NCBI GenBank assembly: GCA_028822955.1
Contig: JAPKCL010000041.1
Location: 1-14,295, forward strand
Source: Candidatus Poseidoniaceae archaeon
Lineage (GTDB): Archaea; Thermoplasmatota; Poseidoniia; Poseidoniales; Poseidoniaceae
Reading direction: 5' to 3'
DNA: 14,295 nucleotides
The notes under the pieces were generated by a model. That model did not search any database and was not told where the DNA came from. It worked only from the letters and a program-made list of their open reading frames with translations. Of the stretch, positions 1 through 6,805 are shown piece by piece. The number at the start of each line of letters is the position of its first letter. Positions within the stretch are counted from its first letter, which is position 1. The position numbers and the translations under genes are program-made.

Positions 1-373
1 GAAATTCTTCCCGAGTCCATTCTTTGAGAGGTGGGATTTCACTCCACCATTGAACTAAACGAACTTTTTCATCGGCAACTTCCCAATGGTGCAGTTCAGA
101 GTTTTCGACAACAACATGAGCGACCCAACCTTTCGGATAGTAAGTCGTGTTCCATTTTTCAATACGACCTTCAAGGCCAGTTTCTTCTTTTAATTCACGC
201 AGTAAGGCTTCTTCTGGAGTTTCTCCATCTTCAATATGCCCGCCAGGTATTTCCCAACCACGTTCGGGATGCTCAACGAACAGAACTTGACCTCCATCCC
301 CGATCATTTGTTTTCTTTGTTCTTTGGTGGTAACCCACGCTAAGACAAAAATTGGTTGCTCCTTCGAAGTCAT
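1..373 (-). CDS. Nudix hydrolase (3' end cut by the window edge)
   Basis: The 124 visible codons encode a Nudix hydrolase, an enzyme class that cleaves nucleoside diphosphates linked to another moiety. A complete Nudix box is visible at about residues 44-66: GHIEDGE, seven residues, then RELKEETGL, which matches GX5EX7REUXEEXGU including the metal-binding glutamates. The ATG at 371-373 lies 8 bp after the TPR gene's stop, with GAGGT about 5 bases upstream, so it is very likely the last gene of a ubiD-TPR-Nudix operon. The substrate cannot be read from the sequence. The N-terminal half fits the small (130-160 aa) MutT/NUDT-type proteins, and the tryptophan-rich stretch near residue 110 (VQWWSEIPPL) is a common Nudix tail feature. 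Roughly 10-40 residues are probably missing beyond base 1. The family is sure; the specific function is not. Confidence 0.9.
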   Translation of the reverse strand, partial: MTSKEQPIFVLAWVTTKEQRKQMIGDGGQVLFVEHPERGWEIPGGHIEDGETPEEALLRELKEETGLEGRIEKWNTTYYPKGWVAHVVVENSELHHWEVADEKVRLVQWWSEIPPLKEWTREEF

Positions 374-381
374 TTCCTACC

Positions 382-1386
382 TCAAAAAGCATCTTTTGCT
401 TTGGCTACCCATTCTTCCGCCCATTCTTCACCTTGAGATACAAGACGCCGTGCTAAGAAAAATGCTTCTGATGCATCTCCTGCTTGCATTAAGGATTGCA
501 AACGTATCATGTCAGGGTGAATGGACGGTTGTTCCTCTTCAATTTGAATAGAAACTTGAGGGGCATCTTCGATTGAAGAAATTCGTTGTGAAAGTTGGAC
601 CATGTGTTGCAAGAATTGTGAACGCTTTTCGATACTTGGTGCAGTCCAAGGCTTTTCTTTCTCACCCATGAGTCGACCTGTAATTCGTTCTAAGAAAGCA
701 TCACGTGTCGTTTGATGCGGTTGCAATTGTTGTACGTGGTCATAGCATGACCATGCTTCATCCATTTCTTCACGTCGTTCATAGAGGCGACCTAATTCCA
801 TCCAAAGTTCATGGTTATTTGGACGGTGGGCTAACAGATGTCGGGCGAGCTCGATGAAGAGGTCCTCGTATCCACCTGAACGGATCCTCTCTAAACGACG
901 CCCATAGACAATGTTCGCACGTTGGTCACTGAAATCTAACCGGCGACACCGTGCTGCAAAGTCCTCAAGTTCGATTTCAAGCGAAGTCTCTTCTAAAGTC
1001 GACCACCATGTATCGGGGTCGAGAGGGTCTCGACTGAAGGCAGCTTCAAGCAGTTCAAGTCCAACCAAAAGAAAATTGACATCCTTCAATTGATCGACTT
1101 GATCAGCATCTCGTCCAAGAATAATAAACACATCTTCGAGGACGGCGCAGAGACCTTGGCCATCTTGAACGACGACTTTGATATCTGCTAAGCAGCGCCA
1201 ATTCCGTTCATCTGTAAAGTCATGGAGCAATGCTTGTCGAGCGTTTTGTTCAGCCCATGCCATATTCTCATCAAATCGGTCGGGGTCTCTTGATGCCAGT
1301 CGAGCAAATTTTTGTGCCTGGGTACGATAACGGTTACCTAGGTTGCGTCGAGGATGTTGCAAAAGGTCTGCACTTCCCCCAACCAT
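382..1386 (-). CDS. TPR-repeat protein of unknown function
   Basis: A soluble, acidic, mostly helical protein of about 334 aa. One clear tetratricopeptide repeat is visible about 60% along (ELWMELGRLYERREEMDEAW, then YDHVQQLQP), preceded by helical repeats of similar spacing (FIELARHLLAHRP). TPRs normally mediate protein-protein contacts. I see no enzyme motif, signal peptide or membrane segment. The C-terminal third has a charged linker (IEEEQPSIHPD) and another helical pair. I prefer the ATG at 1386 because AAGGTG sits 8 bases upstream; an in-frame ATG at 1410 would add eight residues and lacks a good ribosome site. It lies downstream of ubiD (about 45 bp after its stop) and 8 bp before the Nudix gene, so it is probably co-transcribed with both. 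Its job in that operon is unknown. Confidence 0.8.
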   Translation of the reverse strand: MVGGSADLLQHPRRNLGNRYRTQAQKFARLASRDPDRFDENMAWAEQNARQALLHDFTDERNWRCLADIKVVVQDGQGLCAVLEDVFIILGRDADQVDQLKDVNFLLVGLELLEAAFSRDPLDPDTWWSTLEETSLEIELEDFAARCRRLDFSDQRANIVYGRRLERIRSGGYEDLFIELARHLLAHRPNNHELWMELGRLYERREEMDEAWSCYDHVQQLQPHQTTRDAFLERITGRLMGEKEKPWTAPSIEKRSQFLQHMVQLSQRISSIEDAPQVSIQIEEEQPSIHPDMIRLQSLMQAGDASEAFFLARRLVSQGEEWAEEWVAKAKDAF

Positions 1387-1431
1387 GTTTCTCACACCTT
1401 CTCTCTGCATTCAATGTCTTCGCCCAAATGC

Positions 1432-2724
1432 TCACTGCACTGACATAAATCCATCATGGTCGACACCCCATGGTAGAGTTGCATCGAAACCAACTTTGGA
1501 AGTGAGGCCATCTGTGTCTCGAGAAGGGTCCAATGAACTGCCCTTTTGATTTGAAAGAATTATTGTATCCTTGTCGGGTTGCCATCGAGTCACCATTGCC
1601 CATTCAACGCGAACTGGGTCGCCAATGTCAACATCTTCATCGACAATAGTCACCATCTTCATGCTTCTATGACCTGCTAGTGCTGCTCGGATGGCATTGA
1701 AAGGATCTTCAGGTTTAGATTTTTTAATTTTAATGACAGCCGCTAACCAACCACAACCACCTTCAGTCATGTGGACATCGAGACATTCACACACTTCGTT
1801 CACCGCTGCTTTAATCGTTGGCGCACGAGGAAGTCCCATCAAGGTCTTGTGCTCTGCCTCACCAGGAATGAGGGCGTGGAAAATAGGGTTGTCGCGGTGA
1901 AGTACACCATCGATTTCAATCACTGGCTCCTGCCTAACGTCATCGACTGTTCCTGTAATGTCGACATATGGTCCTTCATCATCATCTTCATTGGTAATCC
2001 TGCCCCACAAGACGTATTCAGCATCAGCAGGTGCAAGGATACCATTTGGCATCCGTGTCAAACGAAGAGGCTTACCGTACAATTTTTCATGAAGGGCTGC
2101 TGCAATTGTCAATTCATCGATGTTGTCATCAAAAGACATTGCTGCAGCAAGAAGTACAACGGGGTCAGGTGCATTGACAATAGCAATCTCGACATCTCTC
2201 CCTTCCTTGCGTGCGTTCATCGTCATCGTTCGTAGATGACGTGGAACCAATCGTACAACCAGATGGTTTGAGTCACGGACGAACTGGCGGTGAAACGACA
2301 TGTTTCGGATTCCGTTATCTTCTGCGATAATCACACTTGCCGATGAGTAGCGTCCACGGTCTTGGGGCCAGTGATGAGGAAATGGGAGTTTTGTAATGTC
2401 GACAGTTTCTTGCATGTTGTCATAGCATTCCGATTCTGAGGCATCCACAATCACGGGTTCACTTGGATTATTCATAGCCCAACCAAGCGTGTCAATGTAT
2501 TCACCTGGAGTGATTCCTATTGCCGCACAGAGACGGTCACGCGTTAGAATATTGATGGCAGCACGATGGCCTGGGCTTTCGGGAATATCGGTAAACAATG
2601 TGAGTGCATGATTGCTTGCTCGAGAGTGTTCCCACATGCCGTGAATAAGGCTGGTTGAGTTTGATTCTTCGGTGGCTGCACCGAGGTGGTCACGAAAGGC
2701 CATACCTTTCCGACAAGGGTTCAT
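1432..2724 (-). CDS. ubiD: UbiD-family decarboxylase, candidate trans-anhydromevalonate 5-phosphate decarboxylase
   Basis: A 430-aa member of the UbiD family, which decarboxylates unsaturated acids using prenylated FMN. Visible family signatures: GRYSSASVIIAED (124-136) and SFHRQFV (143-149) in the flavin-binding half, EGPYVDITG (250-258), HALIPGEAEH (283-292), VDEDVDIGDP (361-370), GSSLDPS (395-401) and KVGFDAT (410-416). Bacterial UbiD is about 490 aa; the shorter length is like the archaeal enzymes that convert trans-anhydromevalonate 5-phosphate to isopentenyl phosphate in the archaeal mevalonate route. IPK, the next enzyme of that route, is encoded about 7 kb away. The substrate assignment is inference from family and context. 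The start at 2724 is backed by AAGGT 7 bases upstream; an ATG at 2703 (MAFRDHL) is an alternative. First gene of a minus-strand operon with its own TATA-like box and a start-codon hairpin. A UbiX-type prenyltransferase would be needed and is not in the window. Confidence 0.9.
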   Translation of the reverse strand: MNPCRKGMAFRDHLGAATEESNSTSLIHGMWEHSRASNHALTLFTDIPESPGHRAAINILTRDRLCAAIGITPGEYIDTLGWAMNNPSEPVIVDASESECYDNMQETVDITKLPFPHHWPQDRGRYSSASVIIAEDNGIRNMSFHRQFVRDSNHLVVRLVPRHLRTMTMNARKEGRDVEIAIVNAPDPVVLLAAAMSFDDNIDELTIAAALHEKLYGKPLRLTRMPNGILAPADAEYVLWGRITNEDDDEGPYVDITGTVDDVRQEPVIEIDGVLHRDNPIFHALIPGEAEHKTLMGLPRAPTIKAAVNEVCECLDVHMTEGGCGWLAAVIKIKKSKPEDPFNAIRAALAGHRSMKMVTIVDEDVDIGDPVRVEWAMVTRWQPDKDTIILSNQKGSSLDPSRDTDGLTSKVGFDATLPWGVDHDGFMSVQ

Positions 2725-2753
2725 CGCTTGAACCTTGTTTAAGAGCGATGAAC
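2719..2753. repeat. Perfect 10-bp inverted repeat spanning the ubiD start codon
   Basis: GTTCATCGCT (2719-2728) and AGCGATGAAC (2744-2753) are exact reverse complements separated by 15 bp. In the ubiD mRNA the 3' arm contains the AUG and the 15-nt loop contains the AAGGU ribosome site. It could be an RNA hairpin masking the start codon or a DNA operator. The predicted transcription start (about 25 bp from the TATA-like box) falls within the 5' arm, so which role applies depends on the real start. Confidence 0.6.
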
Positions 2754-2759
2754 GAATTC

Positions 2760-2771
2760 CCCAAATTTGGG
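2760..2771. promoter_or_regulatory. 12-bp perfect palindrome next to the ubiD TATA box, possible operator
   Basis: CCCAAATTTGGG reads the same on both strands and directly abuts the ubiD TATA-like element on its transcribed side. That location suits a repressor that blocks TBP/TFB or polymerase. No regulator is known from this window; the operator role is inference. Confidence 0.35.
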
Positions 2772-2779
2772 ATATATTG
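2771..2779 (-). promoter_or_regulatory. TATA-like promoter element for the ubiD operon
   Basis: On the minus strand the sequence reads CAATATATC. About 25 bp further on would place transcription start near 2748-2750, giving a leader of roughly 25 nt that includes the AAGGT ribosome site. Confidence 0.5.
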
Positions 2780-2854
2780 ACGATTCTTACACGTTGATTT
2801 CATCTCGCAGTCTACAGAATTGTTCTACTCTTTGACACTGGCTTTGAGGGTCGT

Positions 2855-2862
2855 TTTATATA
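2855..2862 (+). promoter_or_regulatory. TATA-like promoter element for rps12
   Basis: TTTATATA is the best archaeal TATA match upstream of rps12. It predicts a start near 2885 and a short leader of about 20 nt that carries GGTGAT at 2894-2899. Confidence 0.6.
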
Positions 2863-2903
2863 GGGGATTCAAGAGGGCGTAGTGCTTCAATGCGGTGATT
2901 ATG

Positions 2904-3332
2904 ATGGGTAGAGGACTCTTCGCAGGTGCTAAAATGGCCAAGGACCGTCAAAAGTTTCGTTGGTCAGACCGTCGATATAAGAAGCGTATGCTCAAGTTAC
3001 GAGCTAAGCACGACCCTCTTGCGGGTTCCACTCAAGCCAAGGGTATCGTCATTGAAAAAGTCGGTATCGAAGCGAAACAACCGAACTCCGGAATTCGTAA
3101 GGCAGTCAAGATCTCACTGATTAAGAACGGAAACAAACTCACCGCTTTCGCTCCTGGCGATGGTGCAATTAACTTCATCGATGAACACGATGAAGTCATG
3201 GTTGAAGGTATCGGTGGACGCATGGGTCGTTCATACGGAGATATTCCTGGAGTCCGTTACAAGGTCATCCAAGTCAACGGCGTTTCATTGAATGAAATGG
3301 TCCGTGGCCGAAAAGAGAAACCAATCCGCTGA
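2904..3332 (+). CDS. rps12: 30S ribosomal protein uS12
   Basis: Component of the small-subunit decoding centre. The 142-aa product has the archaeal/eukaryotic-type start (MGRGLFAGAKMAKDRQKFRW), the invariant decoding-site loop KQPNSGIRK (58-66) and the second conserved loop GDIPGVRY (112-119). Length is normal for archaeal S12 (about 140-147). The start is ambiguous: GTG 2895, ATG 2901 and ATG 2904 are all in frame. Homologue alignment favours MGRGLF, and GGTGAT (2894-2899) sits 4 bases before the 2904 ATG, so I chose that one. It is followed after 11 bp by rps7, the usual archaeal order. The RNA polymerase, L30e and nusA genes that usually precede S12 in archaea are absent; a divergent ubiD is there instead. 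Confidence 0.97.
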   Translation: MGRGLFAGAKMAKDRQKFRWSDRRYKKRMLKLRAKHDPLAGSTQAKGIVIEKVGIEAKQPNSGIRKAVKISLIKNGNKLTAFAPGDGAINFIDEHDEVMVEGIGGRMGRSYGDIPGVRYKVIQVNGVSLNEMVRGRKEKPIR

Positions 3333-3343
3333 GGTGTTTGAAT

Positions 3344-3982
3344 ATGTCAGAATCAGAAACCGTCGTCGAAGAGGAAGTAGAAGAAGTCGTTGTCGAAGAA
3401 GTCCGTCCTATTGCTGGAATCGGAACTCTTGTCTTTGGAAAGTGGGATGTCTCTGACATCACATGCAAAGATCCAGGGCTTGCGCCTTACATTAATCTCA
3501 CAACCGTAGGTGTCCCTCATTCCGGTGGACGTCACGCAAACGCTTGGTTTGGAAAGGCCAAGTTGTCAGTTGTCGAACGCTACATCAACAAACTCATGCG
3601 CTCAGGGCCTTACACTGGTAAGAAGCAAGGTGCAATGAAGGCTTTTGAAGCAGCACTCGATATTATTGCTGAGAAGTCTGGCCAAAACCCATTGCAAGTT
3701 TTCGTTAATGCAATTTGCAACGGGGCTCCAATGGAAGAAATCACTCGAATTAAATTCGGTGCAGTCTCTCAACCAAAGGCAGTCGACGCATCACCTTCAC
3801 GACGTCTCGATGTCGCCCTACGCAACCTCGCAATCGGCGCTCATCAAGGAACGCACAAGTCAAAGCGAACTTTGACCAACTGTATCATCAATGAGCTTTC
3901 AAAGGCTGGATCTGGCGATGCTACTTCTTACGCAGTTGCTAAGAAGGAAGAATTGGAACGAATCGCATCCTCTGCACGCTGA
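3344..3982 (+). CDS. rps7: 30S ribosomal protein uS7
   Basis: Primary 16S-binding protein of the small-subunit head, contacting the E-site tRNA. The 212-aa product shows the family core, including VERYINKLMRSG, GKKQGAMKAFEAALDII, NPLQVFVNAICNGAPMEE and SPSRRLDVALRNL, and ends in a lysine/arginine-rich helix. The first 20 residues are an acidic run rich in Glu and Val (EEEVEEVVVEEV) ahead of the conserved core, longer than in many archaeal S7. GAGGTG at 3331-3336, overlapping the end of rps12, lies 7 bases before the ATG at 3344, which settles that start over an upstream TTG. It is translated from the rps12 transcript. Confidence 0.97.
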   Translation: MSESETVVEEEVEEVVVEEVRPIAGIGTLVFGKWDVSDITCKDPGLAPYINLTTVGVPHSGGRHANAWFGKAKLSVVERYINKLMRSGPYTGKKQGAMKAFEAALDIIAEKSGQNPLQVFVNAICNGAPMEEITRIKFGAVSQPKAVDASPSRRLDVALRNLAIGAHQGTHKSKRTLTNCIINELSKAGSGDATSYAVAKKEELERIASSAR

Positions 3983-3985
3983 ATT

Positions 3986-4000
3986 GAATACTTCGTATTC
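3986..4000. other. Short stem-loop just after the rps7 stop
   Basis: GAATAC and GTATTC are perfect complements around TTC, starting 3 bp after the rps7 stop codon. A second small GC-rich inverted repeat, GGCGAACGCC, followed by TTTT, lies at 4022-4035. Either could modulate readthrough or protect the rps12-rps7 3' end. The stems are short, so this is tentative. The rest of the 148-bp gap holds the probable EF-2 promoter and nothing else I recognise. Confidence 0.3.
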
Positions 4001-4075
4001 TCTTCGAACTTTTATGCTATCGGCGAACGCCTTTTATCGTCCACGGTCGTTGCAATTCGTATCTTCGTTGCGAGT

Positions 4076-4084
4076 TACTTAAGA
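4076..4084 (+). promoter_or_regulatory. Possible TATA-like element for the EF-2 gene
   Basis: TACTTAAG lies about 50 bp upstream of the EF-2 ATG and would give a start near 4106 with a 25-nt leader containing GGTGAT (4122-4127). The match is imperfect, and readthrough from rps7 is also possible. Confidence 0.3.
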
Positions 4085-4130
4085 ACCCCTTTCCGGTGGC
4101 CGAGATTGACGAGAAGTCAAGGGTGATTCC

Positions 4131-6338
4131 ATGGGACGAAAGGAAGACAATATTAACAAAGCAACAGAAGTAATGCATATTTTACCTCAGATTCGTAATC
4201 TATGTATCGCAGCACACATTGACCACGGAAAAACAACACTTTCTGACAACCTCATTGCAGGTGCAGGGATGATGTCCAGTGAACTTGCAGGGTCCGCTCG
4301 TGTTCTCGATTTCGATGAACAAGAATCAGCACGTGGAATTACCATCAACGCTGCTTCAGCATCTATGGTTCACGCTGTCGGAGGTACTGACTACCTCATC
4401 AACCTCATCGACACTCCAGGTCACGTTGACTTTGGTGGTGACGTAACTCGTGCTATGCGAGCTGTTGACGGATGTTTCATTCTCGCCTGTGCTGTTGAAG
4501 GACCAATGCCTCAAACCGAGACTGTTGTTCGCCAAGCACTGAAAGAAAAGGTAAAGCCTGTTCTTTTCATTAACAAGGTCGATCGTCTCATCAACGAATT
4601 GCAAGTTACTCCAGAAGACATGATGGCTCGTTTCACAGAAACTATTCAGAAAGTCAACCGATTGATTAAGCAATTCGCTCCTGATGAATTCAAGAAGAGC
4701 TGGCAAGTCAGTGTTTTGGACGGAACAGTTGCCTTTGGTAGTGCATACCACAACTGGGGAATTACTATTCCGTACATGAAGAAGTCCGGTGTTTCAATGA
4801 CAGAAATTTTCGAATACTGTAACAATGAAGACCAAAAGACATTGGCTGAGAAAGCGCCTGTTCACGAAGTTCTTCTGGACATGGCAGTTACCCAGTTGCC
4901 TGGCCCAGTTGATGCTCAAAAGTACCGTATCCCTAATATTTGGACTGGTGACCTTGAATCTCCGATTGGAAAAGCAATGATGACCTGTGATCCTGATGCA
5001 GAACTTGCAATGATGATTACCAAGATTTGGATGGACCCTCACGCAGGAGAAGTTGCGGTCGGTCGTATCTATTCTGGTTCGATTTCACAAGGTGAATCTG
5101 TCTATGCCATCGGTGGTTCAAAAGCAGAACGTGTTCAACAAGTCAGCATGATGGTTGGCGGAGACCGAATTACAGTTCCAAAGGTTGTTGCAGGAAATAT
5201 CGCAGCACTTACTGGGATTCGTTCAGCAGCTGCTGGTGTCACGCTTTCTCGAGACAAAGACTTCACACCATTCGAAGCAATTCGTCACTATTCAGACCCG
5301 GTTGTCACAGTCGCTGTTGAACCAAAGAGCATGAAGGACCTTCCAAAGTTCATCGACGCTCTCCGTTCACTCGCAAAGGCTGATGCTTCCCTACAAGTTA
5401 CCACCAACCAAGAAACTGGTGAAGCACTTCTTGCTGGTATGGGCGAACTCCACTTGGAGATTACCGTTTACCGAATTGAAGAAGAGCAGAACATCAAAGT
5501 GAGTGTCAGTCCACCTATTGTTGTCTACCGTGAAGGTATTCAAGGTAACAATCACGGACATGCGTTTGAAGGAAAGTCTCCAAACCGTCACAACCGATTC
5601 TTCTTTGAAATTGAACCACTTACACCAGAAGTCGTTGCAGCACTTCGCTCCGGCGACCTTGGTTCTGGAACAATCCGTCCAAATGATGCAAAGGAAGTTG
5701 GACGTAAGTTCGGCGAACTCGGTATGAATAAGGATTTGATGCGTAAGATTTACGCTATCAATGGATCAAACGTTTTGGTCAACGATACCAAGGGTATTCA
5801 AGGACTTCACGAAACACGTGAACTCATCATTGAAGCTTTCAATGGCGTCTGTATTAAGGGACCAATTGCTGATGAACCAGTCCAAGGAATGTTTGTACGA
5901 CTCGTCGATGCAAAACTTCACGAAGATGCAATTCACCGTGGCCCTGCTCAAACAATACCTGCAGTCCGTAACGGAATTAAGGGCGCAATGATGCGTGCTC
6001 GAACCGTTTTGCTTGAACCTATGCAGAAAGCCTTCGTCTCTGTACCAAACGATTGGCTCGGTCAAGTTACCCGTGAAGTTACCAATCGACGTGGAATCAT
6101 TGAAGATATGCCATCAGAAGGCGAAGTTACCACTGTTATCGGTGTTTTGCCAATTGCTGAGACCTTTGGTTTCTCTAACGATATCCGTGCTGCTTCTCAA
6201 GGCCGTGCTGTTTGGAATACCGAGAACCTTGGATTCGAAATGCTTCCACCTCAACTGTTTGACAAAGTCGTTGCACAAATTCGAACACGTAAGGGACTCA
6301 AGCCAGAACCTTATCCAGAATCCTACTATTCAGAGTGA
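4131..6338 (+). CDS. fusA: Translation elongation factor 2 (EF-2)
   Basis: GTPase that drives ribosomal translocation. The 735-aa length is typical for archaeal EF-2. The G domain shows the P-loop AHIDHGKTT (28-36), switch I RGITI (68-72), DTPGH (94-98) and NKVD (148-151); later come domain II and the ribosome-binding domains III-V (GMGELHLEIT in domain III). The domain IV tip reads HEDAIHRGPAQ, and His602 is the position modified to diphthamide in archaea and eukaryotes, so diphthamide synthesis genes should exist in this genome. No intein interrupts the gene. The ATG is preceded by GGTGAT 3 bases upstream. It follows rps7 after 148 bp. EF-1A and S10, often next in archaea, are replaced here by a MOSC gene beginning 5 bp after the stop. 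Confidence 0.98.
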   Translation: MGRKEDNINKATEVMHILPQIRNLCIAAHIDHGKTTLSDNLIAGAGMMSSELAGSARVLDFDEQESARGITINAASASMVHAVGGTDYLINLIDTPGHVDFGGDVTRAMRAVDGCFILACAVEGPMPQTETVVRQALKEKVKPVLFINKVDRLINELQVTPEDMMARFTETIQKVNRLIKQFAPDEFKKSWQVSVLDGTVAFGSAYHNWGITIPYMKKSGVSMTEIFEYCNNEDQKTLAEKAPVHEVLLDMAVTQLPGPVDAQKYRIPNIWTGDLESPIGKAMMTCDPDAELAMMITKIWMDPHAGEVAVGRIYSGSISQGESVYAIGGSKAERVQQVSMMVGGDRITVPKVVAGNIAALTGIRSAAAGVTLSRDKDFTPFEAIRHYSDPVVTVAVEPKSMKDLPKFIDALRSLAKADASLQVTTNQETGEALLAGMGELHLEITVYRIEEEQNIKVSVSPPIVVYREGIQGNNHGHAFEGKSPNRHNRFFFEIEPLTPEVVAALRSGDLGSGTIRPNDAKEVGRKFGELGMNKDLMRKIYAINGSNVLVNDTKGIQGLHETRELIIEAFNGVCIKGPIADEPVQGMFVRLVDAKLHEDAIHRGPAQTIPAVRNGIKGAMMRARTVLLEPMQKAFVSVPNDWLGQVTREVTNRRGIIEDMPSEGEVTTVIGVLPIAETFGFSNDIRAASQGRAVWNTENLGFEMLPPQLFDKVVAQIRTRKGLKPEPYPESYYSE

Positions 6339-6343
6339 GCCCA

Positions 6344-6805
6344 ATGAAAGGCTCAATTGTGGGCCTTTTTGCTGCACTCGAAGGTGGAGTACCAAAGCCT
6401 TCAGTGCAAACCTTACACATTGTTGAATCAGGATGTATAGGCGATAAACAAAACGATACAAAACATCACGGTGGTCCAAACCGAGCTGTCTGTTTGTTTA
6501 GCAAAGAAGTTCTTCAAACTCTTCAACAGGAAGGTCACTCTATTTTCCCAGGTTCGGTAGGAGAGAATATTCTTACGAATGGAATCGAATGGGCGAACCT
6601 CTCTATTGGTTCTCAATTACAATTCGATCAAGTTCTTTTGGAAATTACTTCCGATGCCCCACCTTGCCGGACAATTAAAGAATCATTTTCGAACGGTTCA
6701 TTCAAACGGATTTCTGTAAAAGTTGAACCTGAATCTACACGTTGGTATGCAAAAGTCATCCAAGCAGGTGTTGTGGTGGTTGGAGAATCTGTAACCGTCA
6801 ACTGA
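6344..6805 (+). CDS. MOSC-domain protein
   Basis: A 153-aa stand-alone MOSC domain, a fold found at the C-terminus of molybdenum cofactor sulfurases and in small proteins such as YiiM that act in molybdenum/sulfur chemistry. The family pattern is visible: GCIGDKQNDTKHHGGPNRAV (30-49), a central PGSVGENILTNGI (69-81), and a conserved cysteine in DAPPCRT (Cys108), the likely sulfur carrier. I take the ATG at 6344, 5 bp past the EF-2 stop; a GTG at 6335 overlapping the stop is in frame too. The tight linkage suggests co-transcription with EF-2, though no functional link is obvious. Its 3' end overlaps the convergent IDI-GGPPS gene by 8 bp. The substrate is unknown. Confidence 0.85.
   Translation: MKGSIVGLFAALEGGVPKPSVQTLHIVESGCIGDKQNDTKHHGGPNRAVCLFSKEVLQTLQQEGHSIFPGSVGENILTNGIEWANLSIGSQLQFDQVLLEITSDAPPCRTIKESFSNGSFKRISVKVEPESTRWYAKVIQAGVVVVGESVTVN

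Noticed and set aside
1771..2235. A 154-codon plus-strand ORF
   Set aside because: It is antisense to ubiD, where the family motifs are plain. The translation looks like random shadow sequence rich in Cys, Ile and His.
2725..2903. Possible riboswitch in the ubiD/rps12 intergenic region
   Set aside because: The symmetric elements are simple palindromes close to the promoter and start codon. The region is too short for a known multi-helix aptamer, and none matches by eye.
5766..6065. Antisense ORFs within EF-2, this one and 4356-4751
   Set aside because: They are shadows of a strongly conserved coding frame, with no ribosome site or family resemblance.
4131..6338. Possible intein in EF-2
   Set aside because: The frame is 735 codons with continuous family motifs, leaving no room for an inserted element.
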